From contig CM125795.1 of assembly GCA_052171275.1 (NCBI GenBank), positions 806,001-870,000 of the forward strand: a DNA stretch of 64,000 nucleotides, in the 5' to 3' direction. This stretch comes from Arsenophonus sp052171275 (lineage in GTDB: Bacteria > Pseudomonadota > Gammaproteobacteria > Enterobacterales > Enterobacteriaceae). The notes beneath the pieces were generated by a model that was given only the letters and a program-made list of their open reading frames with translations, was not told the origin of the DNA and ran no database searches. Below, one piece after another: positions 21,101 through 31,670 of the stretch. Position numbers and translations under genes: made by a program. Every line of letters starts with the position of its first letter. The stretch's first letter is position 1.

Positions 21101-24100
21101 TTTGTATATTAATTATTAGTATCTAAAATAGAGTATTCGTTTTCAATTTAATAATTATGAATTTATGAAAAAATTATTATTATTCTTTTAAATACATATA
21201 TTTATTAAATAAGAATATATTTTTTATTTAACATAGTATATACCATTGTTTAAAAATAATCAAAATTGGTTATATATAAAATAAAATAACTTTATATATT
21301 TAATTATTTTTATAGTTTGAATATTAATTAATTTTAATAATAGTTAATTATAAAAATAATAAGTATGTTTATTTTTAATAAAACTAAATAAATGTATTAT
21401 TACAATATATAAATTATATAAATCTTAAAAAAATCCTTTAATAAATAAAATGCATTTATATTTTAATTAAATTATTTGTTTTCTATTATTTTATTTTTAC
21501 ATTTTTTATTATTACTTAATAAAAATATCAAAATATCTATTTTTAGATTTTTATAGATGTATCAATAATTATATTAATATAGATTAATCAATATTATTAC
21601 TAATATATAATATTTAAAATATTATCTATAAATAAATATTTTTATTTATTTTTTATTTATTATTATTAATATATAATCATGATATAATCATTATTATAGT
21701 TTTTAAAATAAAGAATAATTTTTACCAATAAAATCCATACTGACCTTTAGTAAAATAGATTATTATTATGATGAATATTGATCTTAAATTATGTTAATAC
21801 ATCTTATTTATATTTTTAATCATTTATTTTATATTATTGAAATTACATTATTAAGAGAATTAAAGATCATTAAAATTAAAAAGTTAATATTTTCCATTAT
21901 TCAATAATTAAAAAACAAGATTTTCTTAAAAAAAATATTAATTTTTGTTAATTAATTAATTTAATACACTATTACTAGTTTCATTCATATTACTTACTAA
22001 TAAAGTCATTTATCATATTAATATATAAAGATTATAGATTTGATGTTAATTAAACTAATTGTTTAAAAAGTTTTCATAGGGATTATAAAAATAATAGAAT
22101 GTATGATATTTTAATTATTATTGTAAAATAAATATTAAAATAACATAGAATAAATAGATTTTGTCTATTATTTAATGATATTTATCATATTAGAAATTTA
22201 TACTTAATAATAAGTCATAAAATAAAATATATATTATTGTTAATTATGTTGAATAGTTAAATAAAACTATTCTGGTTTGATTAATTATTGATAATAAATA
22301 TTAAACGTTTTAAAATAATTTAATATATCCAAGAATAATAAATAATTTTAAATTATAAATATTTTAAATTAAATAAAATAGAATAACGTAGAAGAGAAGA
22401 GAGTAGATAATTTTTAGTAAATTTATAAAATATTATATATTTAGTTTAAATTTTCATTAAATGTTAGAATTTTTTATCTTATATATTATCTTTTATTACT
22501 ATGGAATTAGTTTTTTTGATAAAAAATTAGTATTAATTTAACTAAATGATATATTCATATGTTTAGCTTTTTAAGATATAATTGTGGTTAGAAAATAATA
22601 TGGTTAAATATAGTTTTGGCGACATTATATATGTATTATAAGTACAATATAAATTAAGTATATATCATTATATACGATATATACTTAATTTATACTAGAA
22701 ATATTTAATATGATAAAGAAATTCTTAATTTTTTATGTTATTTTTATCAAATGTAATTTAATTATTATTCAATAATTAAATTTAAATTTAAATATAGAAA
22801 AAAATCTAGTAAATACATAATACATAATACAATATTATTATAAAGATTAAATATTTTAGATTTATAATATTAAAGTTATAATTTTTATATAGAATACTAC
22901 AATATCTAGTAATGATATTTAAATATAATATTAATAAAGTTTCGTAAAATACTAATAGTTAATAACTAAGGAAAAAATCTTATTTAATACATTTTTATTT
23001 ACTATAAAATAAAGATAGGAAAATTATAATTAGCTTTTATCATTAATTTAATATATTAAATATTTTATTAATGATAATACTGTTAATTGATATGAATTAA
23101 AAACATTTCTAATAGTTCTTTAATTAATATGTAATATTTTTATTTTTATTAATATTTAGATTTATAGAATATTCTTCTATAAGTCACTATTTTAAAAATA
23201 GATATTAAATAGTTATTAACTATATAAAATAAACATTTTTGAAATTTTATATTATTAAAATTATTTTTTATTTTATTTTTTTAAAAATTTTTAATTTTAT
23301 TGTTAATTAATTTTATAAAATTAATACATATCATTAATTTAATTTAATGACAGTATTAAATACTGTATATTATAAAATAAAATTTGATTTTGAATCTAAA
23401 AATTTTAGATAATATTTAAATAAATATATTACTTATAAGTATATTTTTATCATTAAAGATATCATTTATTTTTTTGATTATGAATTAAAATTTCTTATAA
23501 AAATAATTTATACTAAATTATTTTTACCGTTATTTTATGTCATTACATATATATTGAATTAATATAGGATATATTATTCTTTAGCATATATATTATTATT
23601 TTTAATATTATTCAATATTTTAATAAAATCTTCATCTTGATATTTTAGTTTAAATAGTAATAATTTTTAAAAATTACTTGAATTGCATTGCAATATTAAA
23701 ATTCTTTGGAAGATCAACTTTTATAAGATAAAATATTTTAATACTATATAGTATATCTTCTTTGTTTTTATAAAGAATAATTTTTTAGAATTATTATATT
23801 TATAATATAATTCTTTAATTATAAATTATAAACTAACATGCTTATATTTTTATTATTCACAATTTGTGATATTCTAATTCTTATTATCATAGAAACAAAA
23901 TAATACTTTAAAAAATAAGTTAAATGTTAAATTTTAACTATATATAAAAAGTAGATTGATAGTTAATACATAATGTTAAACAGTTGATAATTTTATCAGT
24001 TTTTTTAATTCACGAATTATAATAACACTTTTTATTTAATTTTAATATAAAAATTAAATACTAAAAATATTTATATGAATATTTTTAGTAAAAATGTTAA

Positions 24101-24481
24101 AAGATAAATATTAATCTTTTTTAGAAAAAAATTAATAGATATTATAAATTTATAAAGTAGATTTAATTATTTATGTTCTTAAATTAAATTCACATCAATA
24201 TAAATATCTTATTCATAATTATAAAAGTAGTATAAATTATATAATATATATAAAAAAATAAATAATATAATAGATAATCTCTTATATAAATAAATTTATC
24301 ACTAATTTATTAATTAAAATTAAATTTATTTTTATTACTTAAAATGTATAAATTCTTATTAGTGTAATAAAATTAAATATTTTAATAATGCAAAAAATAA
24401 ATAAAAATCAACCTAATCACATAGATAATAAATCATTTTTTGTTAAAAATAATTGTATTAAAAATTAATAATAAAAAATAG
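21101..24481. other. Eroded stretch where cueO and gcd would lie
   Basis: By E. coli order, cueO and gcd would fall between the yacC and hpt relics. Nothing is readable. The only structure seen is the 19-bp inverted repeat at 22648-22694. Confidence 0.5.
22648..22694. repeat. Perfect inverted repeat, 19-bp arms
   Basis: Arms TATAAATTAAGTATATATC (22648-22666) and its exact complement (22676-22694) flank a 9-nt loop. No gene lies within 1.5 kb on the left or 1.8 kb on the right, apart from relics. A perfect 19-bp match is well beyond what random AT-rich sequence should give. Confidence 0.7.
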
Positions 24482-24645
24482 AATGTTTAACTAAATATTA
24501 CATTGATAAGAGTGATATACGAAATTATATAAAAATAAATAAACTTGTTGATTTTAATGTGAATAAAATATTAACTATTTTTAAATCAATGAAAAGTAAA
24601 CTTTGAATATAATGGCTAAACTTTCGTTTTAAAAATCGTTGATAT
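24482..24645 (+). pseudogene. hpt: Decayed hpt (hypoxanthine phosphoribosyltransferase), relic
   Basis: From the GAT that begins at about 24523, one frame reads DIRNYIKINKLVDFNVNK and continues ILTIFKSMKSKL. This lines up with Hpt DIRGKDVLIVEDIIDSGNT and SKVREILSLREPKSL, the PRPP-binding region, with three small deletions. Upstream, shifted by one base, NV.LNITL aligns with DVKILKDL. The order is right: E. coli has hpt, can, yadG in this place. Key acidic residues of the PRPP loop are lost, so the gene is dead. Outer limits are approximate. Confidence 0.6.
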
Positions 24646-25129
24646 TTATTAAAAAATAATGAAAATATGCATGTTTTATCTATTAGTTTAATATATAAAA
24701 TTTAATTGATCTGTGTTTAAATAAATAATAAATCCAATAAATTTCTTTACATGAAAATTTATACAAATAAAGAATATAAAACAATTAAAAAGTATGATTT
24801 ATATTTTAGCATAGTAAAATTTATTGAAGCAGTTACTAAATATTATATAGTACTAATGAAGATTTAAACAAATCAATTATCTATATTTTCTTTTATTAAA
24901 TAAAATATAGATAATTTATGTATACTATTTATATTGAATAAATTATATAAGTAATAACACTTTAGTTACTCTTTTATCCTATTGATTATATTATGTGATT
25001 AAATTAGTAAGATTATAATTTATTCAATACGATTAAGTTTAAATAAATCATATTTAAATAATATATAAAGAAATAGATAATAATAAATTATTAATTAATC
25101 ATATTTTTTATATTATTAATTACAACTTT

Positions 25130-25340
25130 AATGCTATTAAAATTATATTAATTTAATCATAAATAATAGGTTATATAACATATTGGTATCATATCATATA
25201 ATGAATTTACAATTTGAATCAGTATGAATAACAAATTAATACTTAATTTTGTATTTAAAAAATATAAATATCCGATATCAGTTTATAGTTGATTTTTAAC
25301 GTATAATAAGTATTTTCTTAATGAAAAGACTTATATACAG
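25130..25340 (-). pseudogene. can: Decayed can (beta-carbonic anhydrase), relic
   Basis: Read on the minus strand from 25235, codons give FVIHTDSNCKFII, then a stop, then YDTNMLYN, against E. coli Can [21 protein letters not shown]. Seven residues in a row are almost unchanged (VIHTD.NC). Upstream fragments SINL and VKNQL align with VANL and VPAERL. The strand and position, divergent from yadG and after hpt, match the E. coli arrangement. The zinc-ligand motifs are no longer readable. Confidence 0.7.
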
Positions 25341-25601
25341 ATATAATCTATATTATGAACTTTATTTTTTTAAAAAATTTTCTTTATTAAATAATTTTAA
25401 TCAATATTCTTTTAAAAAATAGCTATTTATTTTTATCATAATTGATATGAATTATGATATTTAACTTATAATATCTAATTATATAGAAAATAAATTTATT
25501 TTAAACACAATTGTTAATTTTTAATTTTAATTTAATTTTAAAATTAATAAATGAGTAGCTGATTATAATATTGTGTAATAAAATATATAAGAAAGGTTTT
25601 T

Positions 25602-26516
25602 ATGACTTATGCTTTAGAACTACTACATCTTACAAAAATCTATCCAGGTTGCATAAAAGCATTAACTGCAATTAATCTAAAAGTTGATATTGGTGATTTT
25701 TATGCTTTGTTAGGACCTAATGGTGCTGGTAAATCAACTATAATTGGTATTATTAGTTCATTAGTTAATAAAACAAGTGGTAAAGTATTAGTATTTGGCT
25801 ATGATATTGATAAAAATACTGTAAATGCAAAATGTAAATTAGGTTTAGTGCCACAAGACTTTAATTTCAATCCATTTGAAACAGTATTACAAATAGTGCT
25901 AAACCAAGCTGGTTATTACGGAATAAGGCGTTCGATAGCTTTATCTAGAGCAGAAATGTATCTTTCTCAATTATCCTTATGGAATAAACGCTCAGAGTCT
26001 GCTAGAGACTTATCAGGTGGCATGAAACGTCGTTTAATGATAGCTAGAGCATTAATGCATAAACCAAAGTTATTAATTTTAGATGAACCAACAGCTGGTG
26101 TTGATATTAAACTACGTCGTTCAATGTGGAATTTTTTAAAAACTTTAAACATAGAAGGTACCACTATTATTTTAACGACTCATTATCTTGAAGAAGCAGA
26201 AATGTTATGTCGTAATATCGGAATTATTCAATATGGTCAATTAATTGAGAATACAAGTATGAAAAAACTAATTAATCAACTAGAGTCAGAAACGTTTATT
26301 TTTGATTTAGCACCAAATAGTCCTATTCCTATATTAAACGGTTATAAATTCAAATTACTTGACATCTCAACATTAGAGGTTGATGTATTTCGAAATCAAG
26401 GTCTTAATGATTTGTTTAACCAATTAGTTAAACAATCCATACAAGTAACTAGCATGAGAAATAAAGTAAATCGTTTAGAAAAGTTATTTGTTGGTTTAAT
26501 GAATAAACAACATTGA
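25602..26516 (+). CDS. yadG: ABC transporter ATP-binding subunit YadG
   Basis: YadG is the cytoplasmic ATPase of a two-gene ABC-2 type exporter, with YadH as membrane partner; the substrate is not established. The 304 residues follow E. coli YadG (308). Walker A is GPNGAGKST (38-46), the signature is LSGGM (138-142), Walker B is LLILDEP (157-163) with Glu162 as catalytic base, and the H-loop His194 is in LTTHYLEEAE. GAAAGG at 25591-25596 precedes the ATG. yadH starts 22 bp downstream. Confidence 0.95.
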   Translation: MTYALELLHLTKIYPGCIKALTAINLKVDIGDFYALLGPNGAGKSTIIGIISSLVNKTSGKVLVFGYDIDKNTVNAKCKLGLVPQDFNFNPFETVLQIVLNQAGYYGIRRSIALSRAEMYLSQLSLWNKRSESARDLSGGMKRRLMIARALMHKPKLLILDEPTAGVDIKLRRSMWNFLKTLNIEGTTIILTTHYLEEAEMLCRNIGIIQYGQLIENTSMKKLINQLESETFIFDLAPNSPIPILNGYKFKLLDISTLEVDVFRNQGLNDLFNQLVKQSIQVTSMRNKVNRLEKLFVGLMNKQH

Positions 26517-26538
26517 TTAATTATAATAAGGAGGATAG

Positions 26539-27309
26539 ATGATTAAGTTATGCTGGATTGCTATGAAAACAATCTGGATAAAAGAAATAACACGTTTTTC
26601 ACGTATATGGATACAAACTTTATTATCTCCTGTTATCACGATGTCTCTTTATTTTATTATCTTTGGTAGTTTAATAGGTTCAAAAATTGGAGATATGGAT
26701 GGTGTTAATTACAAACAATTTATTGTTCCAGGCTTAATTATGATGTCAGTAATAAATAACTCTTACGCTAATGTTTGTTCATCTTTTTTTGGGGCAAAAT
26801 TTCAAAAAAGTATAGAAGAATTACTAGTTGCACCAGTTATTACTCATATTTTGATAATTGGATTTATTGGTGGAGGTGTTGTTAGAGGAATATTAGTTGG
26901 TGCTTTAGTTATCTTAGTTTCATTATTTTTCGTTCAATTAGATATTTATTCTTGGTGTGTAGTAATTATTACTATGTTAATGACAGCAATTTTGTTTTCG
27001 TTAGCTGGATTAATAAATGCGATTTTTGCTAAATCATTTGATGATATCAGTATTATTCCTACTTTTATCTTAACACCATTAACTTATTTAGGTGGTGTTT
27101 TTTATTCTCTATCTCTTTTGCCTGAATTTTGGCAAAAGATATCTAAGATTAATCCTATTGTATATATGATCAGCGGATTACGTTATGGATTTATTGGTAA
27201 TAGTGATATTTCTTTATTTATTACCTTATTAGTATTACTAATTTTTACTATTATTTTATATATGATAACTTGGTATTTAATTGAAAAAGGACACGGATTA
27301 AAAAGTTAA
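26539..27309 (+). CDS. yadH: ABC-2 type transporter permease YadH
   Basis: Membrane subunit of the YadGH exporter. It is 256 residues, the E. coli length, with about six hydrophobic segments. The ABC-2 hallmark is visible: FIVPGLIMMSVI, the amphipathic FFGAKFQKSIEELLVAP, and LTPLTYLGGVFYSLSLLP near the end. A near-ideal ribosome site AAGGAGG (26528-26534) precedes the ATG, stronger than the yadG site. No clear terminator was found after it. Confidence 0.95.
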   Translation: MIKLCWIAMKTIWIKEITRFSRIWIQTLLSPVITMSLYFIIFGSLIGSKIGDMDGVNYKQFIVPGLIMMSVINNSYANVCSSFFGAKFQKSIEELLVAPVITHILIIGFIGGGVVRGILVGALVILVSLFFVQLDIYSWCVVIITMLMTAILFSLAGLINAIFAKSFDDISIIPTFILTPLTYLGGVFYSLSLLPEFWQKISKINPIVYMISGLRYGFIGNSDISLFITLLVLLIFTIILYMITWYLIEKGHGLKS

Positions 27310-27930
27310 TAGTTAAGAAATTTACTATAATAAAAATATAAATATACTCATTATTTTAAATAATATTAAATATATAATCATTAGTATAATTATTTTTATA
27401 TATTTTATTTTATAGCAATATTTATTAATTTTTAGATGGTTATAAATTTATAATATATAATTTTTATTACTCATAATCTATTTCTATTTTCTATATTATT
27501 TCTTTTAATTTTTTATTAAAATCTATTATTTAGGTTTTAAAATTGTTTATTTTAGAATCTTAATTCTTATTTTGAAATAAAAAAAGAAAACATTAACAAT
27601 AATCTTCTAATAAAAATTAGAGTTAAATTATATTTAATAGTTTTATAAATATAAAACAATTTTGATATTTATAATTATTACATAAAAAATATTTGTTTCT
27701 TATTATAATTTTAAAAATTTATTCTAATTATATATTTTATATATTTATTTCTAAAAAATTAATTATATACATCTAATTATATGTTATCTAACATGTTATT
27801 ACTAATTATTTTTAAACGGAAGTTTATTTTTATAAATTATATATAGTTTAATTTATTTTATAATGGAATAAAAATTCCATATTAATATATAATTCTATAT
27901 CGCTTATATAAATTAAATTTATTGCTTTAA
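27310..27930. other. Non-coding stretch where pan genes would lie
   Basis: In E. coli yadH and folK are separated by panD-panC-panB and others. Only 620 bp remain and no pan fragment could be read on the minus strand. A hairpin at 27863-27880 may end folK transcription. Confidence 0.5.
27863..27880 (-). terminator. Hairpin downstream of folK
   Basis: 7-bp stem ATGGAAT/ATTCCAT with a 4-nt loop, 50 nt beyond the folK stop. There are two G-C pairs, but the following bases are mixed A and T rather than a T-run, so it is only a candidate. Confidence 0.35.
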
Positions 27931-28413
27931 TTACCATAAAGTCATTCCATTTTTAGTAACTAATAACAATCTATCATTTAGTAATTCACCATCAGGGAAG
28001 TGTAATTTAGGAGCTATTTCTACTAAAGGATACAACATAAACTCTCGTTCTTTAAGACCATAATGCGGAATAGTTAAATTTGTTGTCTGAACGATATGTT
28101 TACCATATAATATGATATCTAAATCAAGTGTTCTTGGTCCCCATAAATTATTAACATCACGTATTCTTCCGTGTATTAATTCAATTAATTGAGTATGTTT
28201 AAGTAGTGTTTCTGGTGATAGCTCAGTATCCAAAGCGATAACTGCATTTAGATAGTCAGGCTGATCTTGCTGTCCCATTGCTTTTGATCGATAGAAAGAA
28301 GAAATTATAATAAACTTTGTATTAGGTAATTGATGTATTTTTTTAATAGCACTTTGTACCTGTTGCAAAGGAATATTTAAATTGCTACCAATTGCGATAT
28401 AAACACGTTCCAT
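27931..28413 (-). CDS. folK: 6-hydroxymethyl-7,8-dihydropterin pyrophosphokinase FolK
   Basis: FolK transfers pyrophosphate from ATP to hydroxymethyldihydropterin in folate synthesis. The 160 residues match E. coli FolK (159). Visible are AIGSNL near the start, SSFYRSKAMG, QPDYLNAVIAL and the catalytic WGPRTLDLDIILYG with the magnesium ligands Asp97 and Asp99 (E. coli 95 and 97). It follows pcnB on the same strand after a 106-bp gap, as in E. coli. Confidence 0.96.
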   Translation of the reverse strand: MERVYIAIGSNLNIPLQQVQSAIKKIHQLPNTKFIIISSFYRSKAMGQQDQPDYLNAVIALDTELSPETLLKHTQLIELIHGRIRDVNNLWGPRTLDLDIILYGKHIVQTTNLTIPHYGLKEREFMLYPLVEIAPKLHFPDGELLNDRLLLVTKNGMTLW

Positions 28414-28519
28414 ATTAAGTTAACTATATTATTTTATCAATTTATTATTTTAATCATGTCAGTAATTTATTAATTATAATTTGCAATATTTTATTACCAA
28501 GCTTAATAATCATTTCGTA

Positions 28520-29752
28520 TTATACGTTATTATTACTTTCTTTAAATTTTCTCCACCAATGAGCAAGTTCTTCTAGTTCATCACGATCTTCCGCTTTGGC
28601 TCGTAATTCAAGAAGATCAAACGCAATGTTTAATTTTGAATGTTTAAGCAGTTTATTTACCTTTTTTTTTTGACGCTGTGTTAATATCAATTGTAACTTC
28701 CATATATCTCGCATTACTGATGTAATGCGTTTAGGAATAGCGATAGAACGGGATTGTTCATCAAGTATATCATTCATTGCTATATTGAAGGTTTCACAAG
28801 ATAAAAAACCATTTTCTTTAGAAAGTTTATTTGCATGTTTTACTAATGGATACCATAATATAGTTGCAAATAAGAACGCAGAATTTATATGTTTATTGTT
28901 TTTTATTCTGTAATCGGTATTTTGTAATACATGATTAATAATAATCTCCATAGGTGAATCATTATTGACTGTAAAATATTGTTCAATTAATGGAAATAAT
29001 GATTGAAAAAGATTATAATATCTTAATTGTTGATAGGTCTTATAACCATGACCATTTTGAAATAATTTCAGCGATTCTTCAAATAAACGTGAAGATGGAA
29101 TGTTTTTTAATAAAAATGCAAGTTTTGGGATTGGTTCAGCAGTTTCAATATCAATTTGCATATTTAGTTTACAAGCAAATCTAACAGCACGTAGCATACG
29201 TATCGGATCTTCTCGATAACGAATTTTAGGATCGCCAATTAAACGAATTACATCATTTTTAAGATCATTAAATCCACCTACATAATCACGTAAGCTAAAA
29301 TCGTTAATTCTATAATATAGACTATTAATTGTAAAGTCTCGCCTGATGGCATCGTCTTCAATACTACCAAAAATATTATCTCTTAATAACATACCACTTT
29401 TTGATTTATAAACAATATTTTTACTATTAATATCATTTTGTTCATTATAACTACGAAAAGTAGAAACTTCAATAATTTCATAACAATATATAATATGCAC
29501 TAAACGGAAACGTCGTCCAACTAAACGAGAATTACGAAATAATTTACGAATTTGTTCAGGTCTTGCATTTGTGGTAATATCGAAGTCCTTAGGTTTTTTA
29601 CCTAATAGTAGATCTCTAACGCTACCACCAACTAAATAAGCTTCATAACCAGCATTATTTAGACGATAAAGAACTTTTAATGCATTCTCGCTAATCTTTT
29701 TTCGAGATATAGGGTGTTTATCTCGTGTAATTATAGATATTGAAGTTTTCAT
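28520..29752 (-). CDS. pcnB: Poly(A) polymerase I PcnB, without C-terminal basic tail
   Basis: PcnB adds poly(A) to RNA 3' ends and thereby promotes decay. The 410 residues cover the nucleotidyltransferase core: GGSVRDLLLGKKPKDFDITT with catalytic Asp56 and Asp58, then FGSIEDDAIRRDFTINSLYY and YREDPIRMLRAVRFA. E. coli PcnB runs to about 465 and ends in an arginine-rich RNA-binding tail. Here the protein stops at about WWRKFKESNN, so the tail is missing; activity may be less processive (inference). An in-frame run of ten A lies near 28661-28670. gluQ, its usual upstream neighbour, is decayed. Confidence 0.94.
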   Translation of the reverse strand: MKTSISIITRDKHPISRKKISENALKVLYRLNNAGYEAYLVGGSVRDLLLGKKPKDFDITTNARPEQIRKLFRNSRLVGRRFRLVHIIYCYEIIEVSTFRSYNEQNDINSKNIVYKSKSGMLLRDNIFGSIEDDAIRRDFTINSLYYRINDFSLRDYVGGFNDLKNDVIRLIGDPKIRYREDPIRMLRAVRFACKLNMQIDIETAEPIPKLAFLLKNIPSSRLFEESLKLFQNGHGYKTYQQLRYYNLFQSLFPLIEQYFTVNNDSPMEIIINHVLQNTDYRIKNNKHINSAFLFATILWYPLVKHANKLSKENGFLSCETFNIAMNDILDEQSRSIAIPKRITSVMRDIWKLQLILTQRQKKKVNKLLKHSKLNIAFDLLELRAKAEDRDELEELAHWWRKFKESNNNV

Positions 29753-30762
29753 AGTAGAAGTTGATCTAAATTTATCTAGTAATTTAGTACTTTTAATATT
29801 TTTTTTAACTCTGATATTTTTTTGTTAGTAAAAGTTTTTACTTTACTATAAAGTTTAATATTAATTATTAATTAATTTGAATATCTTGTTTACTTATATT
29901 TTTTATTTTTATTTTAATAAAATTATTATAAATAATATTTTATTTATATTTATAAAATAATAAACCTCTATATCAAATTTATTTTTTAGTTAAAAAATTA
30001 AAATTAATAATTTAATTATATCTTAAAAGATTTTTCTCTGAATTAATGATTAATTTGAATAAAAATTGATGATTAATTATTGTTTATAATAATTCTTCAA
30101 TTTGGATACATGTTATATAAATTATTAATTTTGTATAGTTTAATTAAATAATAGTTTTATTAATATTTTTCTTATTAATAATAATTATTTTTAATAAGAA
30201 TTATTTCATAAACTAAATTAATTTTTATATCCTTTATTAAAATTAACATTGTTTAATTTCATTTAAAAGTTAATTTTAAAAAAACATATAAAATATAAAA
30301 CATAAGTAATTGAATATTAAAAAATAAATACTAATATCTAGTATTATTTTTATTTAATGATTGAGATCAGCTAAAATAAATTAATACAAAGAATTTTTTG
30401 AAAGATATGATAATTATAATTATTAGCAATTACAATTAAATTATAAGTAAGTAAATTATTTATTTAAATAATAATAAATATTTTATTTACTTAAAATAAG
30501 ATTTTGTATCATATGACACTACAATAATTGATTATGAAACTAGAAATAAAATTTTATCTGTATTTTTTTTCCAAAAGAACTATTGAAAATAAACAAAGAT
30601 TACTAAAATATCTCTTATAATAACTATATGTAATATTATTTTATTAATATAGTGAAAAAATAATAACAATTGTTGCATTACTTCACTTTAGTTGTACTAA
30701 AATAACATAGTAAATATTACTGTAATATATTTAATACAATTATTTTTATTTAATTTTATTTA
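29753..30762. other. Eroded DNA downstream of the gluQ relic
   Basis: Nothing is readable between the pcnB start and the recognisable gluQ fragments. The 3' two thirds of gluQ should have occupied it. Confidence 0.5.
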
Positions 30763-30907
30763 AAATTTAAGAGGTAATTTCTTAAAGTTTTTTAAAACAT
30801 AATCTATATCAGCATAGTAATATATTTTATTTATTACCTATTTATTCTTTTATTTAATTTAATTTTATTAATTTTTTAGATTGTGTTTCATTGTTTTTCC
30901 AAAAGAT
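30763..30907 (-). pseudogene. gluQ: Decayed gluQ (glutamyl-Q tRNA-Asp synthetase), relic
   Basis: Between dksA and pcnB, where E. coli has gluQ on the same strand, minus-strand codons ending at 30763 read ADIDYVLKNFKKLPLKF. This fits EDID of GluQ, followed, after loss of about ten residues, by TILRQLEHYGLHW. Upstream F...KLI aligns weakly with RFAPSP...SLIAAL. Identity is low, and only position, strand and spacing make it credible. Confidence 0.45.
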
Positions 30908-31032
30908 ATATATTTATATTAATATTGCAACTAACAATATATATAAAAATATATTTTTATGTATTTAAAATAAAAATCTGATATATAGTTTATTATTCTA
31001 ATAATTATTGAAATATTTATTAATTTTTTTAA

Positions 31033-31067
31033 AAAAATACGGGATATATTTTATATACCGTATTTTT
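31033..31067 (-). terminator. Terminator of dksA
   Basis: On the minus strand, a 10-bp stem AAAAATACGG/CCGTATTTTT with a largely self-complementary AT loop begins 18 nt beyond the dksA stop and runs into a T-tract of about seven. It is the best rho-independent terminator in the window. Confidence 0.8.
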
Positions 31068-31085
31068 ATGACTTAAGCTTATTAA

Positions 31086-31541
31086 CTAACCTGCGATCTG
31101 TTTTTCACGTATTTCAGCTAATGTTTTACAATCAATGCATAAATCAGCTGTTGGACGAGCCTCTAATCGACGGATACCAATTTCAATTCCACAGCATTCA
31201 CAATAACCAAAATCTTCCCCATCAACTTTTTTTAGAGTCTTCTCGATTTTTTTAATTAGCTTACGTTCGCGATCGCGATTACGTAACTCAAGACTAAATT
31301 CTTCTTCCTGTACTGCTCTATCAACAGGGTCAGGGAAATTTGATGCTTCATCTTGCATATGAGTTACAGTACGATCTACTTCATTTCTGAGTTGATTTCG
31401 CCATGTTTCGAGAATACGTTTAAAATGGATTAACTGTGTATCGTTCATATATTTTTCGCCTGGTTTTTCTTGGTAAGGATCTACCTTAGCAATGGCGAGA
31501 ATATTTAAGGACGAAGTTTTATATTTTTGCCTCTTTTTCAT
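31086..31541 (-). CDS. dksA: RNA polymerase-binding transcription factor DksA
   Basis: DksA binds the secondary channel of RNA polymerase and, with ppGpp, tunes rRNA and amino-acid promoters. The start at 31541 gives 151 residues, the E. coli length; the frame stays open 40 codons further upstream, but those codons do not align. Visible are KTSSLNILAIAKVDPYQ, the coiled-coil DEASNFPDPVDRA with the tip acidic pair, and the zinc finger CECC...CIDC. AGGAGAAGG (complement of 31545-31553) is an excellent ribosome site. It is unusually well conserved for this genome and is kept together with the RelA synthetase domain, suggesting that ppGpp signalling matters here. Its leader is structured (see 31542-31670). 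Confidence 0.97.
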   Translation of the reverse strand: MKKRQKYKTSSLNILAIAKVDPYQEKPGEKYMNDTQLIHFKRILETWRNQLRNEVDRTVTHMQDEASNFPDPVDRAVQEEEFSLELRNRDRERKLIKKIEKTLKKVDGEDFGYCECCGIEIGIRRLEARPTADLCIDCKTLAEIREKQIAG

Positions 31542-31670
31542 AATCCTTCTCCTAGATATGGAATATTCAACAGAACCATTAAAGAAAAATAAAAGGTTAT
31601 TAGGAATAACAGAATATTCCATACTATTTACAATAATTCTTATAATCTCTCTTATATACAAGAGAGATTA
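31542..31670 (-). promoter_or_regulatory. Structured dksA leader
   Basis: Three nested or serial foldings precede dksA. Distal is an 11-bp hairpin TAATCTCTCTT/AAGAGAGATTA (31643-31653 with 31660-31670). Next is a 12-bp inverted repeat TATGGAATATTC (31557-31568) with GAATATTCCATA (31612-31623). Inside that repeat lies a 6-bp hairpin, GTTATT/AATAAC (31595-31609), whose loop on the mRNA reads CCT. The loop region TCCTA is complementary to TAGGA of the ribosome site. Each half of the 12-bp repeat contains the 8-bp palindrome GAATATTC, so the pair could alternatively be a protein operator. The distal hairpin may be the fossil sfsA terminator. Confidence 0.5.

Noticed and set aside
31542..31661. 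40-residue N-terminal extension of DksA
   Set aside because: The frame is open but does not align with DksA, and a strong ribosome site sits directly before the usual start at 31541.
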